Shown: one piece after another, positions 11,011 through 23,829 of the stretch
Layout of the letters: each line of letters opens with the position of its first letter
How positions within the stretch are numbered: the stretch's first letter is position 1
NCBI GenBank assembly: GCA_963942565.1
Contig: OZ012686.1
Location: 33,904,968 to 33,968,967, forward strand
Origin: Maea johnstoni
Lineage: Eukaryota > Annelida > Polychaeta > Spionida > Magelonidae
Length of the DNA stretch: 64,000 nt
Reading direction: 5' to 3'
The notes under the pieces: generated by a model
Told to the model about the DNA's origin: nothing
What the model saw: only the letters and a program-made list of their open reading frames with translations
Databases searched by the model: none
Program-made: the position numbers and the translations under genes

Positions 11011-12101
11011 TGTTACACATATAGACAGATAGAATGCAGAGTGATGGAAGCATATTATATTTGATCTAACAAACTCAACACACACAGCGAAATATGCAGA
11101 GTCCTTGGCCAAGCTGCTGAGGTGGCATTTATCTATGGAGATTTATGCATTGATATTCTACACTTTTGAACTGAATTTGCAACAAAAAAAATTGCCGAAT
11201 GGCAAGTTTCCATACCATGTTAAATTTCTAAAAACTAGTTGAACAAAAACTCATGTGAACATATACAAAATTTACAAAAGCATACTGTGAGTTTTCATTT
11301 TTATATTTATTCGCTAAGTGAACTTAGTGAAAAAGGCAGAATGGGGATAGAAATTTCTCTTGGACTATCTGGGCATTTCCTTTAATTTCAATCTTGGCTT
11401 CCACTCTCTGGTTCTATCTTTCTGGTTCATATAACACTTAACTCATTTCTCGTCCATTTCTCATTCCCTTTCAAAGCTTGTGTCAGCTTCATACTACTTG
11501 TTACACATTGATATTTTGTTAGGCAAAATATTATATAGAACATTGGCCAATAAGATGGCCTTAAGTGGATATCTTGCATGCGCATGAAAGTTACATCAAG
11601 GTAAATGCTAATTGGAAAAAAGTATGATACAGAGAAAATATATTAAAAATCTTATTTTCACATCTTGCAAAACCATAAGAAACTCGAATCCAAAAAACAG
11701 ATTTTCCGATTAGTTTTGTAATGGATACGTGTTTGCGACTACTCTTCTTGAATACTTTGAGTGGTTGATCTTAGCTGCAATGTTTCAGACTTTATTCCAT
11801 CTGAGAATATATCTATGTATGTATGCAAAGGGTTCTCATGAATCGCTTTCTGATGATGGCTTCGCTACTCTACCATATGACGTACATGCCATGTGCCTTT
11901 TCTTGACAACTCTCTGTTGTTGTCATCATCGTTGTCGTGGTTTGTCGTCGTGCTACTAGCCATTCTCTACTGTACTGTGTCTGTGTGTCCTCCTTGACTG
12001 TGCTGTTAGTGAGGAAAAGACTGCCACTTTGAGTTATTCCTTATTGCAGAGGTCTATAGCCCCGGCTATACACATCCATACCCCTACTATACACAGTAGA
12101 T

Positions 12102-12115
12102 CTACTAGGGGGCCT
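12102..12115 (+). promoter_or_regulatory. CTCF-like motif, forward orientation
   Basis: CTACTAGGGGGCCT, 11 of 14 positions of CCASYAGRKGGCRS. From here rightward the motifs point forward. Confidence 0.33.
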
Positions 12116-12520
12116 AGGCTGGAGTGGCAATCCAGTGTCTGTGAGTATTCTCTCCTATTTGTTCTAGCTAAAGACTTGAAATCCCAGCCATGGCACTCTT
12201 TGCCTCTGGCGACGGGGGTCCCTGGCTCTTAGAGCGGGGGGCTATGAACATGCAATTCATTTCTATCCCTTTTTGTTCAACCACATGTGCAGCGTTTTAG
12301 CCAGAGCCCTGGGTTCCTCCATCTCTCCGCATCGTTACGATTGCGATGACGATGATTGTTGTTTGACAATTTAAAGGGTACCACATTGCTTCCATTATTT
12401 CTCTCTAGCAGTGTAGTACCCTCCCCATGGTCCGCAGCAGGGTCTGTCAATGTACTACATCTAGTAGTAGTCTCTCTTTTCTTCCTGTGTCTTGTCACCA
12501 TTGAGTCACTCCGCATTTCC

Positions 12521-12534
12521 CCACCAGGGGGCCA
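12521..12534 (+). promoter_or_regulatory. CTCF-like motif, forward orientation
   Basis: CCACCAGGGGGCCA, 12 of 14 core positions. It is the inverse of the CCCCTGGTGG decamer found five times upstream. Confidence 0.43.
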
Positions 12535-13537
12535 ACGTGACTCGATTCCACTCATCCTACCCGTATTCCTCTAGTCTAGCTCATCTTTGTCACCTAGCTC
12601 CCCCTATCGTCATATTTAGAAACTACAATTGCCCCTGCTGCCCCCCTCTGGCTAAAACCTTGCATGTACCAAATTGTTTTTCATTTTTGCTAAAAGATAA
12701 AATTTAAGTTAAGTGATGTAGTATTTCCGAGGTAAGTGCCACAGCCACCTAGTACTCACATACAACTGGTTTGCCGAAACAAGTCGGTCCGTTCCTTCTC
12801 CACACCAAGCTACGGAGGCTCTCCCTCTATCAAAATATGGGGCTGAAAATAATCATGTCTGAAATACTGAGAAATGCAAAGTTGGTAGTAGTATTGGATG
12901 CATTCATGAAAGGGGAATTGGTTTGCTAGCTAGAGTAAGGCTGAAGTTGTTGGTGAGATTTCATTTTGGAATTATGATTTTGAAAAGATACTAAGATGTT
13001 AAAGTAGGGCAGTGGGTATGGGTTTCGTTTTAAAGAGAAATGGGGTTGTCTTTTAGCCAAAGTAGGGCCAGAGTGAAAATATTGAGGATAGGAAGAATAC
13101 AAGGGGGGATACTGGATTTTAAGCAATTGATTTGTTAGCTACGGTAGTGGGGTTTGATTATTGAAACAATACTGAAGTATTGTAGATAGAGGGATAGGGG
13201 TGGTTACAGTTTATCATGGTTCAGAGGTTCCATTTAGGAAAAAATCAAGAAGATAACATATCAATTTCCTTAAGGGATTCTTTCCATAACCTTCTCTTAT
13301 CATCCAATTTGAGTCTTCAAGAAACACTCGAGGACAAATCTAATATATAGATTAGAGAACATTAAAGTAAGAACTAGTGTGACTGTTGAGTGTCACTCTG
13401 ACTGAGCATTGTTTTAGCAGAAGTGATGTGCTATGACATGTATAGGTAAATTGATTGATCTAGGTTAATTAGCCACTTATGCTACCTGACGCCACCTGCA
13501 ATCAAGGACAGGCAGGTATCCTGATTACTGCTGCCTT

Positions 13538-13775
13538 ATGCAGGGTTTGCCTTATGCAGTAGATGACAATAGGTGGCGCCACTTGTACTGCTGCCTCTCA
13601 GCACATGGCTTGCCGTTTACAGCAGGTGGCAATAGGTGGCGCCACTTGTACTGCTGCCTCTCAGCACAGGGCTTGCCGTTTACAGCAGATGGCAATAGGT
13701 GGCACCACTTGTACTGCAGCTACTCAGGCATAGTTAAACCAATTGCTAATAGGTGGCACCACTTGCACAGTAGTT
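13538..13775. repeat. 63-bp tandem array carrying AATAGGTGGC(G/A)CCACTTG
   Basis: The motif AGGTGGC(G/A)CC starts at 13571, 13634, 13697 and 13751 (steps 63, 63, 54). In the first two copies the core GGTGGCGCCACT is partly palindromic. Each copy offers a forward CTCF-like 14-mer (for example 13629-13642, GCAATAGGTGGCGC, 12 of 14). Copies two and three have a second one just before it (13619-13632 and 13682-13695, 12 of 14 each). Because 63 is divisible by three, a frame stays open across it; I regard that as incidental. Confidence 0.85.
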
Positions 13776-14279
13776 TTTTAATACACTCTAATGAGGTTTC
13801 TATGATATCATGCCCAGGTGAATTTTGTTAGCCAGCAAAAATGCTTAAGATGTGCTACTGCTAAAAGCTTATAGATGATGCTTAGATTTTAGGGATACAA
13901 AGGGATAGAAATCAAAATTCCAAATCAAAGGAATCTGTTCACTTTTACATTTTTTGAGCTGCATTTTAAACATGGAAGACTATGAGTGAATGAGTGAAAA
14001 GGTGTGAATGTATTAGCAGTATGCTGGCATTCCTGGAGAGGCAGGAGAGTGATGTGGCTAATTTTTTATCGCAGGCCACGATGGTGTAGCTGTGGTAGGG
14101 TGGTGGGCTACAGGGACCCCGCAGTCAGTCCCAGTGGGCTGGAGACATTGACAAATTAAATGAAAACATGCCAAAATGCAGAAAGTAGGAGTCTTGTCTG
14201 CAGCAGCACCGTTAGGTAAATACACGCACCACAAAATATGGCTTGTCAATTTCGGGTAAACAAGAGTGTGCTGGGCTGA

Positions 14280-14830
14280 GCCTGGTGGGCCAACAGGCTC
14301 GCAGACCCAGCAGACCCGCCGTGGTGCTGCCCAACAACTGTTCCGAATCACGCCTTGATTATTTTGCCAAGGAAAATCAGTTGTGCTAACAGGGGCCGGG
14401 TAGTTTGAGTTTGAGCAGTTAATATCTTTGTATCAAACTTGTGTGCTAGGCGGCAATATTGACATGCGTGGCGGCCTGTAGCTCTGGCAGGGGCTGCTCG
14501 CGGAGATAAGTCAGGGGCCCTGCCGCCGAATGGCGCAGAATGCTCGGACACGGTAAACACGACAGCTACACCGCCAGAGATTGATGTTAACTGAGCTAAG
14601 ATGACAGGCAGATGAGTGATGGAATTGTTTGCTTGATAGCGGCACGTTCAATCCGACTATCTTTCCCTTCACACCTCCAGATCCGCGGCGGCTTATATGC
14701 AAAGGAGCATGGCCGTCTGATCTCCGCAATCCGCTTTCCCCTAATCAACATGTTCCTCCCGTCATAATCACCCGCCACTGCCGCTGAGTCCAGCCGACTT
14801 CAAACACGAGCGCTCCCGCAAACTTTTCAT
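14280..14830. other. CpG-rich, non-repetitive intronic island
   Basis: GC- and CpG-rich unique sequence between AT-rich flanks. No exon was recognised. It is a candidate regulatory island by composition only. Confidence 0.3.
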
Positions 14831-15229
14831 CCAGTCATACATCATCTTTATTATCCTACAAGCTGATCACATGCTACTGTACTGCGCCGTCATGATGAAC
14901 CACCCTTTTGCTGGTGCCCTTCAGCACTTTCTTTTTCATGCGTTTGTGTGTATGTGAGTGTGTATGTGTGTGCGGGTAAGTTTCTCATTGTTTCGGACGT
15001 ATGACAGTTATCTATAAGTCAAGGACTGATTGTAATATCAAGGCCAGCTATGGTTCATTATGAATGTTTCTTGCTGCAGAGCATCTGAGCACCAGTGTAA
15101 TATCTGCTAGGGGTTTTTTCTTTCCCTGTTCCTAAGTTGCTGTGCAGCCCTTGTATTGCACTGCAAGGCTTCAGGGTACTTAATGTGCCCTTGTATTGCA
15201 CTGCAAGGTTTCAGGGTACTAGATGGAGC

Positions 15230-16190
15230 CACTCTTGTGCGAGGGCTCCAGGCTCCCGCCCCTCTTTGCACCGTGATTCTCCGACCTTGCTGTGGCAGCA
15301 GAGCCTACGATGGCAGCAGCGCGGAGAAGCACCATCTTTGTCACGCTTTCTCTGCGTCTTCGCCGACGTTCCGCTCGGCTTGCCATCCACCAGGTCTGCC
15401 AGCGAGGCACTTCCCAGTGGATATTGTAGTGCAGTCATAGCCCAGTGGCGCTGCACAAAACCGCCGGCCTGGATGCCTGGGAATGGGACTGTGGCCATTG
15501 TTCCTCCACACGGGGACAGGATGATCTCCATAATTTGCCGCACAAAGGGAAATTGTATCCTTGCAGAAGCTGCTATCTTCGGCTGGCCACCCACTGCCTT
15601 TTAATTTGGCCGGACTCAACAGGCGCAGGCGAGATTCTCGTGATTCCCTTGTCTGTGCGTCTTCTGTCACGTCCGTAGCTCAGGTGGGCATGCTCTCGGC
15701 AGCCCCTCCTATACACAGGTAGACTCGTAAAGCAGCCCGCCCGCTCGCCTCCCAGACAGGGCCCGCTCGCTCTCTCGCCCCTGTCTACCCACAGATAGGC
15801 AAATAGTGTTTGCTTTTTTGTGCCTGTTGGATCTCCAGCGGAGCGCCGTGGGCAATGTTGTTGTTGCGAGCGGCGGGAGCGTTGAATGCGTGCATTCCGG
15901 CAGTGAGGACCCTGGCTGTGTCCAGACACGGCCTGGATGGGCCTGAATGGAGCGCATCACCGATGTCTCCCACTTTCGCCGGCCCCTTTCTCCTTCCAAC
16001 CCCCTAGCCTCAAGGCCAACCACACTGCCTCCTGTCAAAATATTTTGCCCTTTTGCAGCCGTGAACGTAGGAGGTGAGGCCGAAATGTGTGGGGCGAAAA
16101 GAAACAACGAACAAGGCACCTGTAAGAAACAGTCCCACACCTGTACCTTTAGAAAGCTCGTTAACACCTGGCCGACTCCCGTCCTTGCCA
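15230..16190. other. CpG-rich, non-repetitive intronic island
   Basis: The longest GC/CpG-rich stretch in the gene. Frames of 155, 127, 118 and 160 codons overlap on both strands, as GC-rich sequence often allows. None shows a known domain or shares the frame of the Meis exons. A 31-base imperfect direct repeat (CCCTTGTATTGCACTGCAAG at 15149 and again at 15188) precedes it. Confidence 0.35.
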
Positions 16191-17079
16191 ATTACTAGAA
16201 AATCCTCTACAAAATCACACTAGGTGTTCTCTGAGCAAAAGGAAAATGTTCATTGATTAGAAAGAAACTGTTGAATTCAAAGGCATGTTTTTTTAGCGGA
16301 GTTGACAGCATCTTTAATGTGTTTTCATGATGCGTGACCTAAGCAGGAGATGAAATCTTTTCCTTTTGCCGGATAGCAATTATTTTTTAAATTACAGATT
16401 CATTAATCTAAGTACTGGTATTCAAAAAAGTAAGCATAGGTTCTTGAACTCCCTAGATTCAGATGCTTCATTTCCGAGGTATAGCTTTGGACCAGACCTG
16501 ACTGAGAACTACCTTAACCCTTACCTGTCTATAGTTCTCCTTGAAATCTAACATCCTCATGTTATGATTGTTTTGGGAAAAAAATAAAGTAGGTAATAAA
16601 GGCATGCTTTGCAAGCTTCGAAAGAAAGATGTTGTTTGTAGTTATGATCGATAAAGCTTCATCAATAAATTTCCAAATTGTGCTTTAATCAGAAATACTT
16701 AAAAAACTAGCAATTGACAGGTTGTATGTATTGGTACATCTGAGAGCATTCACCCCTTCAATTGGACACCCTCAATACAATGGACACCTTTTTTGGCCAA
16801 AACCAAATGTTGCCTTCATTATTTATCATCGAATGCTGCCCCACTATTGTGGAAGCTTTCGCCAGTCCCAGGGGTGCCCATGATAAAGGATTCCACTGTA
16901 GTATGTATGCAGATATCAGAATTTGCCATATCAAGTATCCTGCTGTTATAAGAGGGAGTATTAACAGCCAGAGTATTGACTTTCAATGCCTCTCAGAACG
17001 ATCCTATATGATTTAAAGATCATTAAGCGTCATGTAATTGGTATCTATCTGTATATAATAAGACACCTATGCAACTGGT

Positions 17080-17480
17080 CGCGTCGTCGGGCGTCGGCTG
17101 ATCAGAGAAGTGGGGTGGGGCACCTGGCGAGTTGCGCTATCCTGCTAGTCTGCTGGCAGATGGGAGCACCCTTCCAATAATTCACTCTGGGGTACAAATT
17201 AGCGGGTATGGTGGGGTGCTGAAGGGAGCTACGGGCGAGAGAAACCCCTGTCAAAGTCACAAACTGACAAAGTCGAGTGGGGGATGATAATGCCATGTTG
17301 CCGGTGTCATGACATGCTAATTTCGGCCATCGACAAGAGGGGTTAATGATAGTCCGGGCTGTGGCCCCTGTCAGCGCCTGCGACTCCCAAACCCGATCGG
17401 CGTTAGAGCGAGGGGCTGGGGTGCACACACTGCAGCAATTTGACTTATTTGGCTGTCATGGTGAGAGGATAATATGCCTG
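17080..17480. other. CpG-moderate unique island
   Basis: Non-repetitive, GC-balanced sequence beginning near GTCGCGTCGTCGGGCG. No gene was recognised. Confidence 0.25.
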
Positions 17481-18507
17481 TGCGGCTGTCGAGGTGGTAA
17501 TTATTTTGTAAATGTGCAGTAATCTAAGTAGCAGGTACATAGTACCACCTGTCACACTTTCCCCCTTTTCCTCCACCGAGAGCCGAGACCAATTTACCAC
17601 CTGACCCCAAAACTCGTCCCCACTCCCCGCCGGTGCTGCTGCTGCTGCTACAGAATCTCTCTCTCTCTCTCAGCACCTCTGTGACAGCACACCAACCTCA
17701 AGGCATGCTTCAGCATTTACATGAAGGTGTTGCTTCCAACTTAGAAATCCAAAATACTCTCTTTTGATGACTTGAGGATTATTCAGGGTGTGACATCAGC
17801 TGCTTTAGAAAAAAGGTAAATGCAATCCTAAGGAGCTTGTGGGATTTATGACTTATAACCCTCAATACATATAAGTACCTAAAATTCCTTTTTTCTCAAG
17901 CAGCGAATAAACCTATCGCCACCCCACCATGCCCCTTTTGAAATGAAAGCATTACACTGCAATCCTGTATCCACATCTGTATTGACTTAAACACATTCAG
18001 CTTTTAATGTGAAGGGGGGTAGTTATATCCCCCAGTATTCACATGTGTGTAGTATTTGCTTGGGGTGTGAAGACCCTGCTGTTAGGGTAGACAGGTAGAT
18101 ACCTGTGGGCTGAAGCCTGGCTGCTGGCTGCCTCCTGGTTAGCTGATTACAGGTATGACATTCAGCATGTCTCTACCTGGCTGCCAGCCCCATAACACTC
18201 ACAGCTGGGGGTGCTACATGCCCTAATTAGGAATACCCTCGCCTAACCCAATATACAAGCTAGTCCAGCGCGTTTACCTACTCCAGGGGACCAGTAACGC
18301 ACACCACATATGCAGTCAGTCTCTTAGCACAGGTTTTTAGAATTCCAACCAGTTGCATTTTGATTGTAGGATCTTTTCTTTGTGAATGTAAGGAGCTTAT
18401 ATATTATGTGGTTTTATCAGCCCTTACTCTACCTCACTGGTATTCTAATATATATTGCCCTCCAAAGCCAACACGCCAGTGCCCCTCAGCCCTAATGTGT
18501 TTTGTGT

Positions 18508-18516
18508 GTATATATA

Positions 18517-18615
<99 letters not shown>

Positions 18616-18631
18616 TTATATATATATATAC
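18508..18631. repeat. (TA)n microsatellite, slightly interrupted
   Basis: TA dinucleotides with a few substitutions at both ends. Confidence 0.98.
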
Positions 18632-19064
18632 ATAATTATCCATAATGCATATCCTATTTTCATATGGGTAGCTGTAGTCCAGCACCTGACAAGTGGGCCT
18701 GTCTCTGTCAGTGTGCTTGTCAGGGAAGCCTCCTTCAAGAGAGGGCTCACTAGCCTGAGGTGGTCACCATTGTAGTGTGGACAGCATGCTTCGGGGGTGA
18801 ATCCTATCTCTTGTGTTTTGAGATGCTGGGATAAGAGTTGGGGACAGCGCCTCGGGGTGATGTGTTTTGAGCACGCCGTTTAGCATTCTTGCCAGGAGAG
18901 GGAGCCACCGTCTAGGTGTAAGCTGCAGTAGTGGTGCCTAAATAGTTGGCAAGGGAACCTCACAGTGCTTTTTCTGGATGGTGATAGTTCATTAAACTGG
19001 GACACCATATTATGTGACTTAACCTTACTTATGGAGCTGTTGGGGTTGACCATCTATGCTAAGG

Positions 19065-19200
19065 GTGTTAATGATGATGATATTGAAGAAGATTATGGTG
19101 ATAGAGGTGGTGAACTCTTGCGAAGTATTGATAATGATGGTCGTGATGATGATGATTGTGATGGGTGTGATGTTGATGGTGATGATGATGATGATGATGG
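19065..19200. repeat. GAT-rich low-complexity stretch
   Basis: Recurrent GATGAT(G) with a rightmost run GATGATGATGATGATGG. The acidic frame through it is typical of trinucleotide runs and is not called a gene. Confidence 0.7.
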
Positions 19201-21880
19201 CAGTGGTAGTAGTAAAGGTGAACATGTGATATAATGTAGAAATAGGATCATCAATTGATACAAAGGCATTCCCAAAAAGGATGGGATATTTCCACAAGGG
19301 GATTAGTATTCAGCATATTTCAAAAAGTAGTATTGTTTTTGTGGTTTTGGGGAATCGGAGAACTGTCACCCCCTCCCCTGCACCCCCACAACTGGTGTTC
19401 CTGTGGCTTACTACTGGTGGTTGCCACAAGGACTGGAAGCGTTAGAGGCTGCAGACAAGGTGATTAGGAGAGAGGGAGTATTTGGCCGTGGTTGTGGTGG
19501 TGATAAGGAAAGAGACAGGCCATGGCAAGGCCGGCCATGAAGTCTGGCAATCACTACAGCAGCAGCAGCAGCAGTGATGAGGAGTTTCTAACGAGCTCTA
19601 ACGTCCTGCCAGCAATGAAAGTTTTATAGGAGCAGCGGTGGCAATGATTTCCCCCACTCCAAGGCCCACATGATTTCCTGCATCATGGCCTGTCATCAGC
19701 TAATGCTCGTCCTTGAGGCAGCGCAGCTCAGGACCCAGCACATGCTCTCACCTGGGGTAAAGGGGGAAGGAGGAGGGGGGGGGGATAAATTAAGGGAGCA
19801 AGTAGATAGGCACACCCTGGAGAGGGTGCAGGGTTAAGTTGAGAAGGGGCTAATGGATCCACATGAGACTTATATTTGGTTTAAGGGGGGTTTAGGATAT
19901 GGGAAGGGGGTCAGGAATGGGCTGCTCTCACTTCTAGAATATCTAAGTGTTGGGGGGGGGGGGGCAAATGGGAAGGGCTGGGAGATTATGGGCTAAGGAT
20001 GAACCTGTGGAGTTCTTGAAGATCTCCTTTAATCCTGGGGTTATGTGAAAGATGGGAAGAGGTGGGGATTATTCAAGAAAAGGGGCATATAATTTCACAT
20101 CTGGCATATGCTGGCGATAGCTGGGCTAAGGTAAGGGGGAACGGTATTGTGTGTGCCCCTCACAGATGCCAGAACTATGCCACTCAGTGTCGTGGTGACT
20201 CTTTCCATCAGCAGTAATAATGGTGGTCAGTGGGCAAAATGATGAGGTAATCTAGTGTTTATGGTCATCATACTAATGCCCTGAGTCAATCCCTCCCACT
20301 CCATAGACTACGGCAGTGGAGGAGTACTAGTGCTTGGCCTCTGATTTCACTGTGATGCAGGGATGTCGGAATCAGGGAAATTATGCTGATCACCACAATT
20401 AGGGGGATAAAAGTCCATGGGATGTGATTAAAACGAGTGGTCATCAAGCCAGCAGCTGGTCAGTTTGAAGTGGTCATCACCATCATCATTGTGCTCCAGC
20501 AGGAGTGATAGTAGCAGTAGTAACAGTGCTTGCTGGACATTGACCTGAGCCCTGTTTAATCCAAGCGACTTCAGTTCATGGTCAGCTCTCAGCCAGGTTA
20601 GGCTCTCTTAATCCACTATCATATGTATTTTGCTGCTAACAGGCGCCAAGTGGACAAGTTGATCAAGGTAGCCAAATTAGTTCACCTTTATATCACCAGG
20701 TGGATAGAGGAATTTTGGAAATAACACATCTAGAGGTGAGAGGACCATATGGTGCCATCTATGGGCCATTGCTTGTACTATACCACACTGCTGGGACCAC
20801 TCAGAATGGAATGTTAACTTTTCCTGGGACTAGGAGCCTAGTCTGAGGCAGATTGAGATTAGGCTCTGGCTGACCGACCGACCGACATACCAACATACCA
20901 CAACAGCAGAGCAAGCATCCATCCGCACTTCTATCTGCCCGAGATTAATGTCCCCTCAGCAATTAAAGACCTCATCAATCATGTTAGTAAACAAATAAAT
21001 AAACAAAGCTGGCAATTAATCATGGCGGCAAGGCGTGTCTGTCTGTGTGTCTGTGGGGCTGGTAGGATCATCGCACAGTGACTGACCACTGGGAGTCTCT
21101 AGAATTTAATGACAAAAATTTCAAAGTGACGGAACATTTATGAGTGGAGGATTTTGTTCATGTCGTTCCCTCAAATCACTGCAGGTTTCAGGATATTTTC
21201 CATTGCTTTTTATTGGCATCAGTGCAATTTGGGGCCAGAATGGGTTACGGATTCAGGGGATGAAGCAATCTCTGCCTTTTAGTCCACAGTCCACTTTGAC
21301 CTTTTTAAAAGGAAATAGTCTACCTAGTGTTGGTATGAAAGTGTTAATATATAGTATGAGTGTAGAATCAGTAGTTGTATGTATTTATAAGTTAGTAGCA
21401 GCAGTGGTATATATCTGTGTGTGTGGCCCGGCAGAGGACTCCCACTGGTTCTCCTATCCTCCTCGTAAATAGGGTGGTGCTGATAGCCGGGCCGCTGGAA
21501 GTAGCAGCCAGCGGGCCGGCCCGTGCTCTCCCTGATGAAGATGCTCGTTAACCCACAATTTATGACGCAACTAAAATTAAAATGTGGTAAATGATAACTC
21601 TCATAAAGTGTTGACGCCCTGGCCTGGCCGGCCGCAGCACACCATGTTTTAATAGTTAAGTGGTCGTTACAGCGGGCGGGTGGGATGCCACGAGAGAGAC
21701 TCCTCGATCAGCTGTGGACTCCCAAGGACAGGTGGAGCTACAGTCTAATGATGTACTGTCAGCTGAGTGACCAGCCTAGCTACTAGGCTCTGTTGTGTTT
21801 TACCATATTATATATTAACCTATGCTGACATTGATATGAGGCATTGTGGCCTACTATTGGTCATTTAGTTCATACAATTG

Positions 21881-21894
21881 CCACAAGAGGGGGT
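21881..21894 (+). promoter_or_regulatory. Weak CTCF-like motif, forward orientation
   Basis: CCACAAGAGGGGGT, 11 of 14 core positions. A weaker forward match, ACACCAGGGGGACA (10 of 14), lies at 25873-25886. Confidence 0.28.
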
Positions 21895-22399
21895 TGTACA
21901 GACTAACATATTTCCAACTACCCTCACTACTATACCAAATACCAGGAACAGTATGATATCATAGACTGTTCCTGACCTTAACTTAGGGTCTCCAAGGATG
22001 ACATCTGAATATGGTCTAGGATGCATGCTACTGAGCGAGAGGGCCTCCTCATTAGCGGACAAGAAGAGTCCCTCTCTCAATATAGGAAAGCTCAGTTGCA
22101 GGAGCAGTGGAGAATTTATTATAAAATACTCCTTTCTAGTTGTAGCTTTATCAAATAAGAGAGCAGAGTTTGTAAATCTTCTCGTTGCCTTTTTGTGCAG
22201 TGATACCCCAGACCAGCCCCCATTGTCTACCCTCTTCCTGCTCCAGCCCCCATTATCCCCCCCCCCCCCCCCACCCCCTTCCTCCTCAGAGTTGTCCTGT
22301 CACTGGAGTCAGCCCCAGGACCTCCCCGTCAAGGGGCTGCTGATGTCAGGGAGGCCATTCGTATTAATCTATTGGAGAGATGATTGCGCCAGTAGTGAT

Positions 22400-23260
22400 T
22401 AGTCTCTTTGCTGTGTCTTGATATTTCATCCCGGCCATTATAAGTGTTGTTTGATGGGCGGGGATCGTGACGGCCAGATACAGCCCCACCTAGCAGATCA
22501 TCCCCAAACAATTGCCAGCTTTTATCAGTGCCAATATCTGTCCACTCAGTGCCGGGGCATTTAAAGTGTGGCTGATGGGGAGGGTGGTCATTGCAATGGT
22601 AATGATACACAGATTTGGAGCCAGATTAATGCCCGCCTAATTGTTTTTCTTAATGCAGTCTTTGTGGCCTTTTCACTGCCAAAGTCGGGTATAAAAATTA
22701 AGCCTCAACTGAAGGGTCGTTCCGCCGACGGCTCTCCTCGGCCGTAATCTACGCAATGCTTAACCAAATCGGATGGCAAGAAATGCACGGTGACATGTGC
22801 GGAATACAAATTGATGCCTGCGAATATCTTCATTATTTCTTAGAGCAAATTTTACACACAATAGTCATTAGGTTTGGAAATATGGGTCTCTGTAGTGTCG
22901 TAACTATAATCACTTATATTCGTAATTATCTGCCTGAGCAGTTTGCCTCGGTGTTGCGGGCTCCCCTCATTGGCTTCGCCCTCGCCACCAGATGTTTTCA
23001 CTTCGCCACTTGCCGGTGTTCATTACGGCCGTAATAGGCCAAAATGTGGCCAAAATTGAGCAAAGATGACAAAGGCGCCACGAGAATCTCCCTTGAAATT
23101 TGCCTGCTCGCTCGTGGAAGGCAGGCACTATTTTATACTTGCTTTTAATGCCCAAACTTGTTCTGCACACAATTAAAGCACATATAGTGAAGCGGCCGGC
23201 ACTAAATCAGGGGCAAGTGCACATCATCTTGCCTGGCCGTGGGACTGGGATGGATTTTTG
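22400..23260. other. Unique GC-balanced island with TAAT cores
   Basis: Non-repetitive, CpG-containing sequence with several TAATT cores (for example near 22640). Composition resembles regulatory conserved elements of developmental genes, but conservation cannot be judged here. Confidence 0.3.
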
Positions 23261-23345
23261 CTCCCTTCATGCTGTGTGGGAGGAATATTGACTCCTAGAT
23301 AATGGACTATTCCAATGTGAAGAGAAATGTTTGACTATATTTACA

Positions 23346-23351
23346 GGTATA

Positions 23352-23438
<87 letters not shown>
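23346..23438. repeat. (TA)n microsatellite
   Basis: TA run, then GA-rich and GACA runs to about 23464. Confidence 0.98.
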
Positions 23439-23440
<2 letters not shown>

Positions 23441-23829
23441 AGAGAGAGATAGACAGACAGACATAGATATAAATATTCTTTTACTCCTAAATTCCTGTGA
23501 ATTGTCCAGAAAGTACACACCTTTCAAGGAGGAATTAGTCTATCACTGAACCCTGTCTGTTTCCATGTTAGGTTGTTGACCTAATGATGGTCAGGTGAGG
23601 ATGACAAAAATGAGTTTGCTGTTGTTGATGATAATTATGGTGATGGAGGGGATGATGGAAATGATGATGCTGATAGTGTTTGTGATGATGATGAGGATGA
23701 CAACAGTGCTGCTGTCTGTCTGGCTGGCTGGCCTAGGGGTGCGGGCCATGCCTGTCATGTGGGGTGCTGCTGCGGCTGCTGCAGGTGCTGAACTTTACAC
23801 CTGCACACACAGGTAAGCCAAGCAGCACA

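Larger units (their letters stand above)
18640..22400. other. Intronic stretch without gene
   Basis: Mostly unique sequence with G-runs near 19775-19785 and 19954-19965 and a C-run near 22257-22273. No exon was recognised. Confidence 0.5.

Noticed and set aside
10770-11112. Repeated Tyr/Cys/Val frames on both strands at the 36-bp array
   Set aside because: By-product of the tandem repeat, whose period is divisible by three.
13538-13831. 97-codon frame over the 63-bp array
   Set aside because: The period is divisible by three, so the frame stays open automatically; no coding evidence.
15137-15604. 155-codon + strand frame, with overlapping minus frames of 127, 118 and 160 codons nearby
   Set aside because: No known domain, frames open on both strands at once as GC-rich DNA allows, no splice context linking it to the Meis exons.
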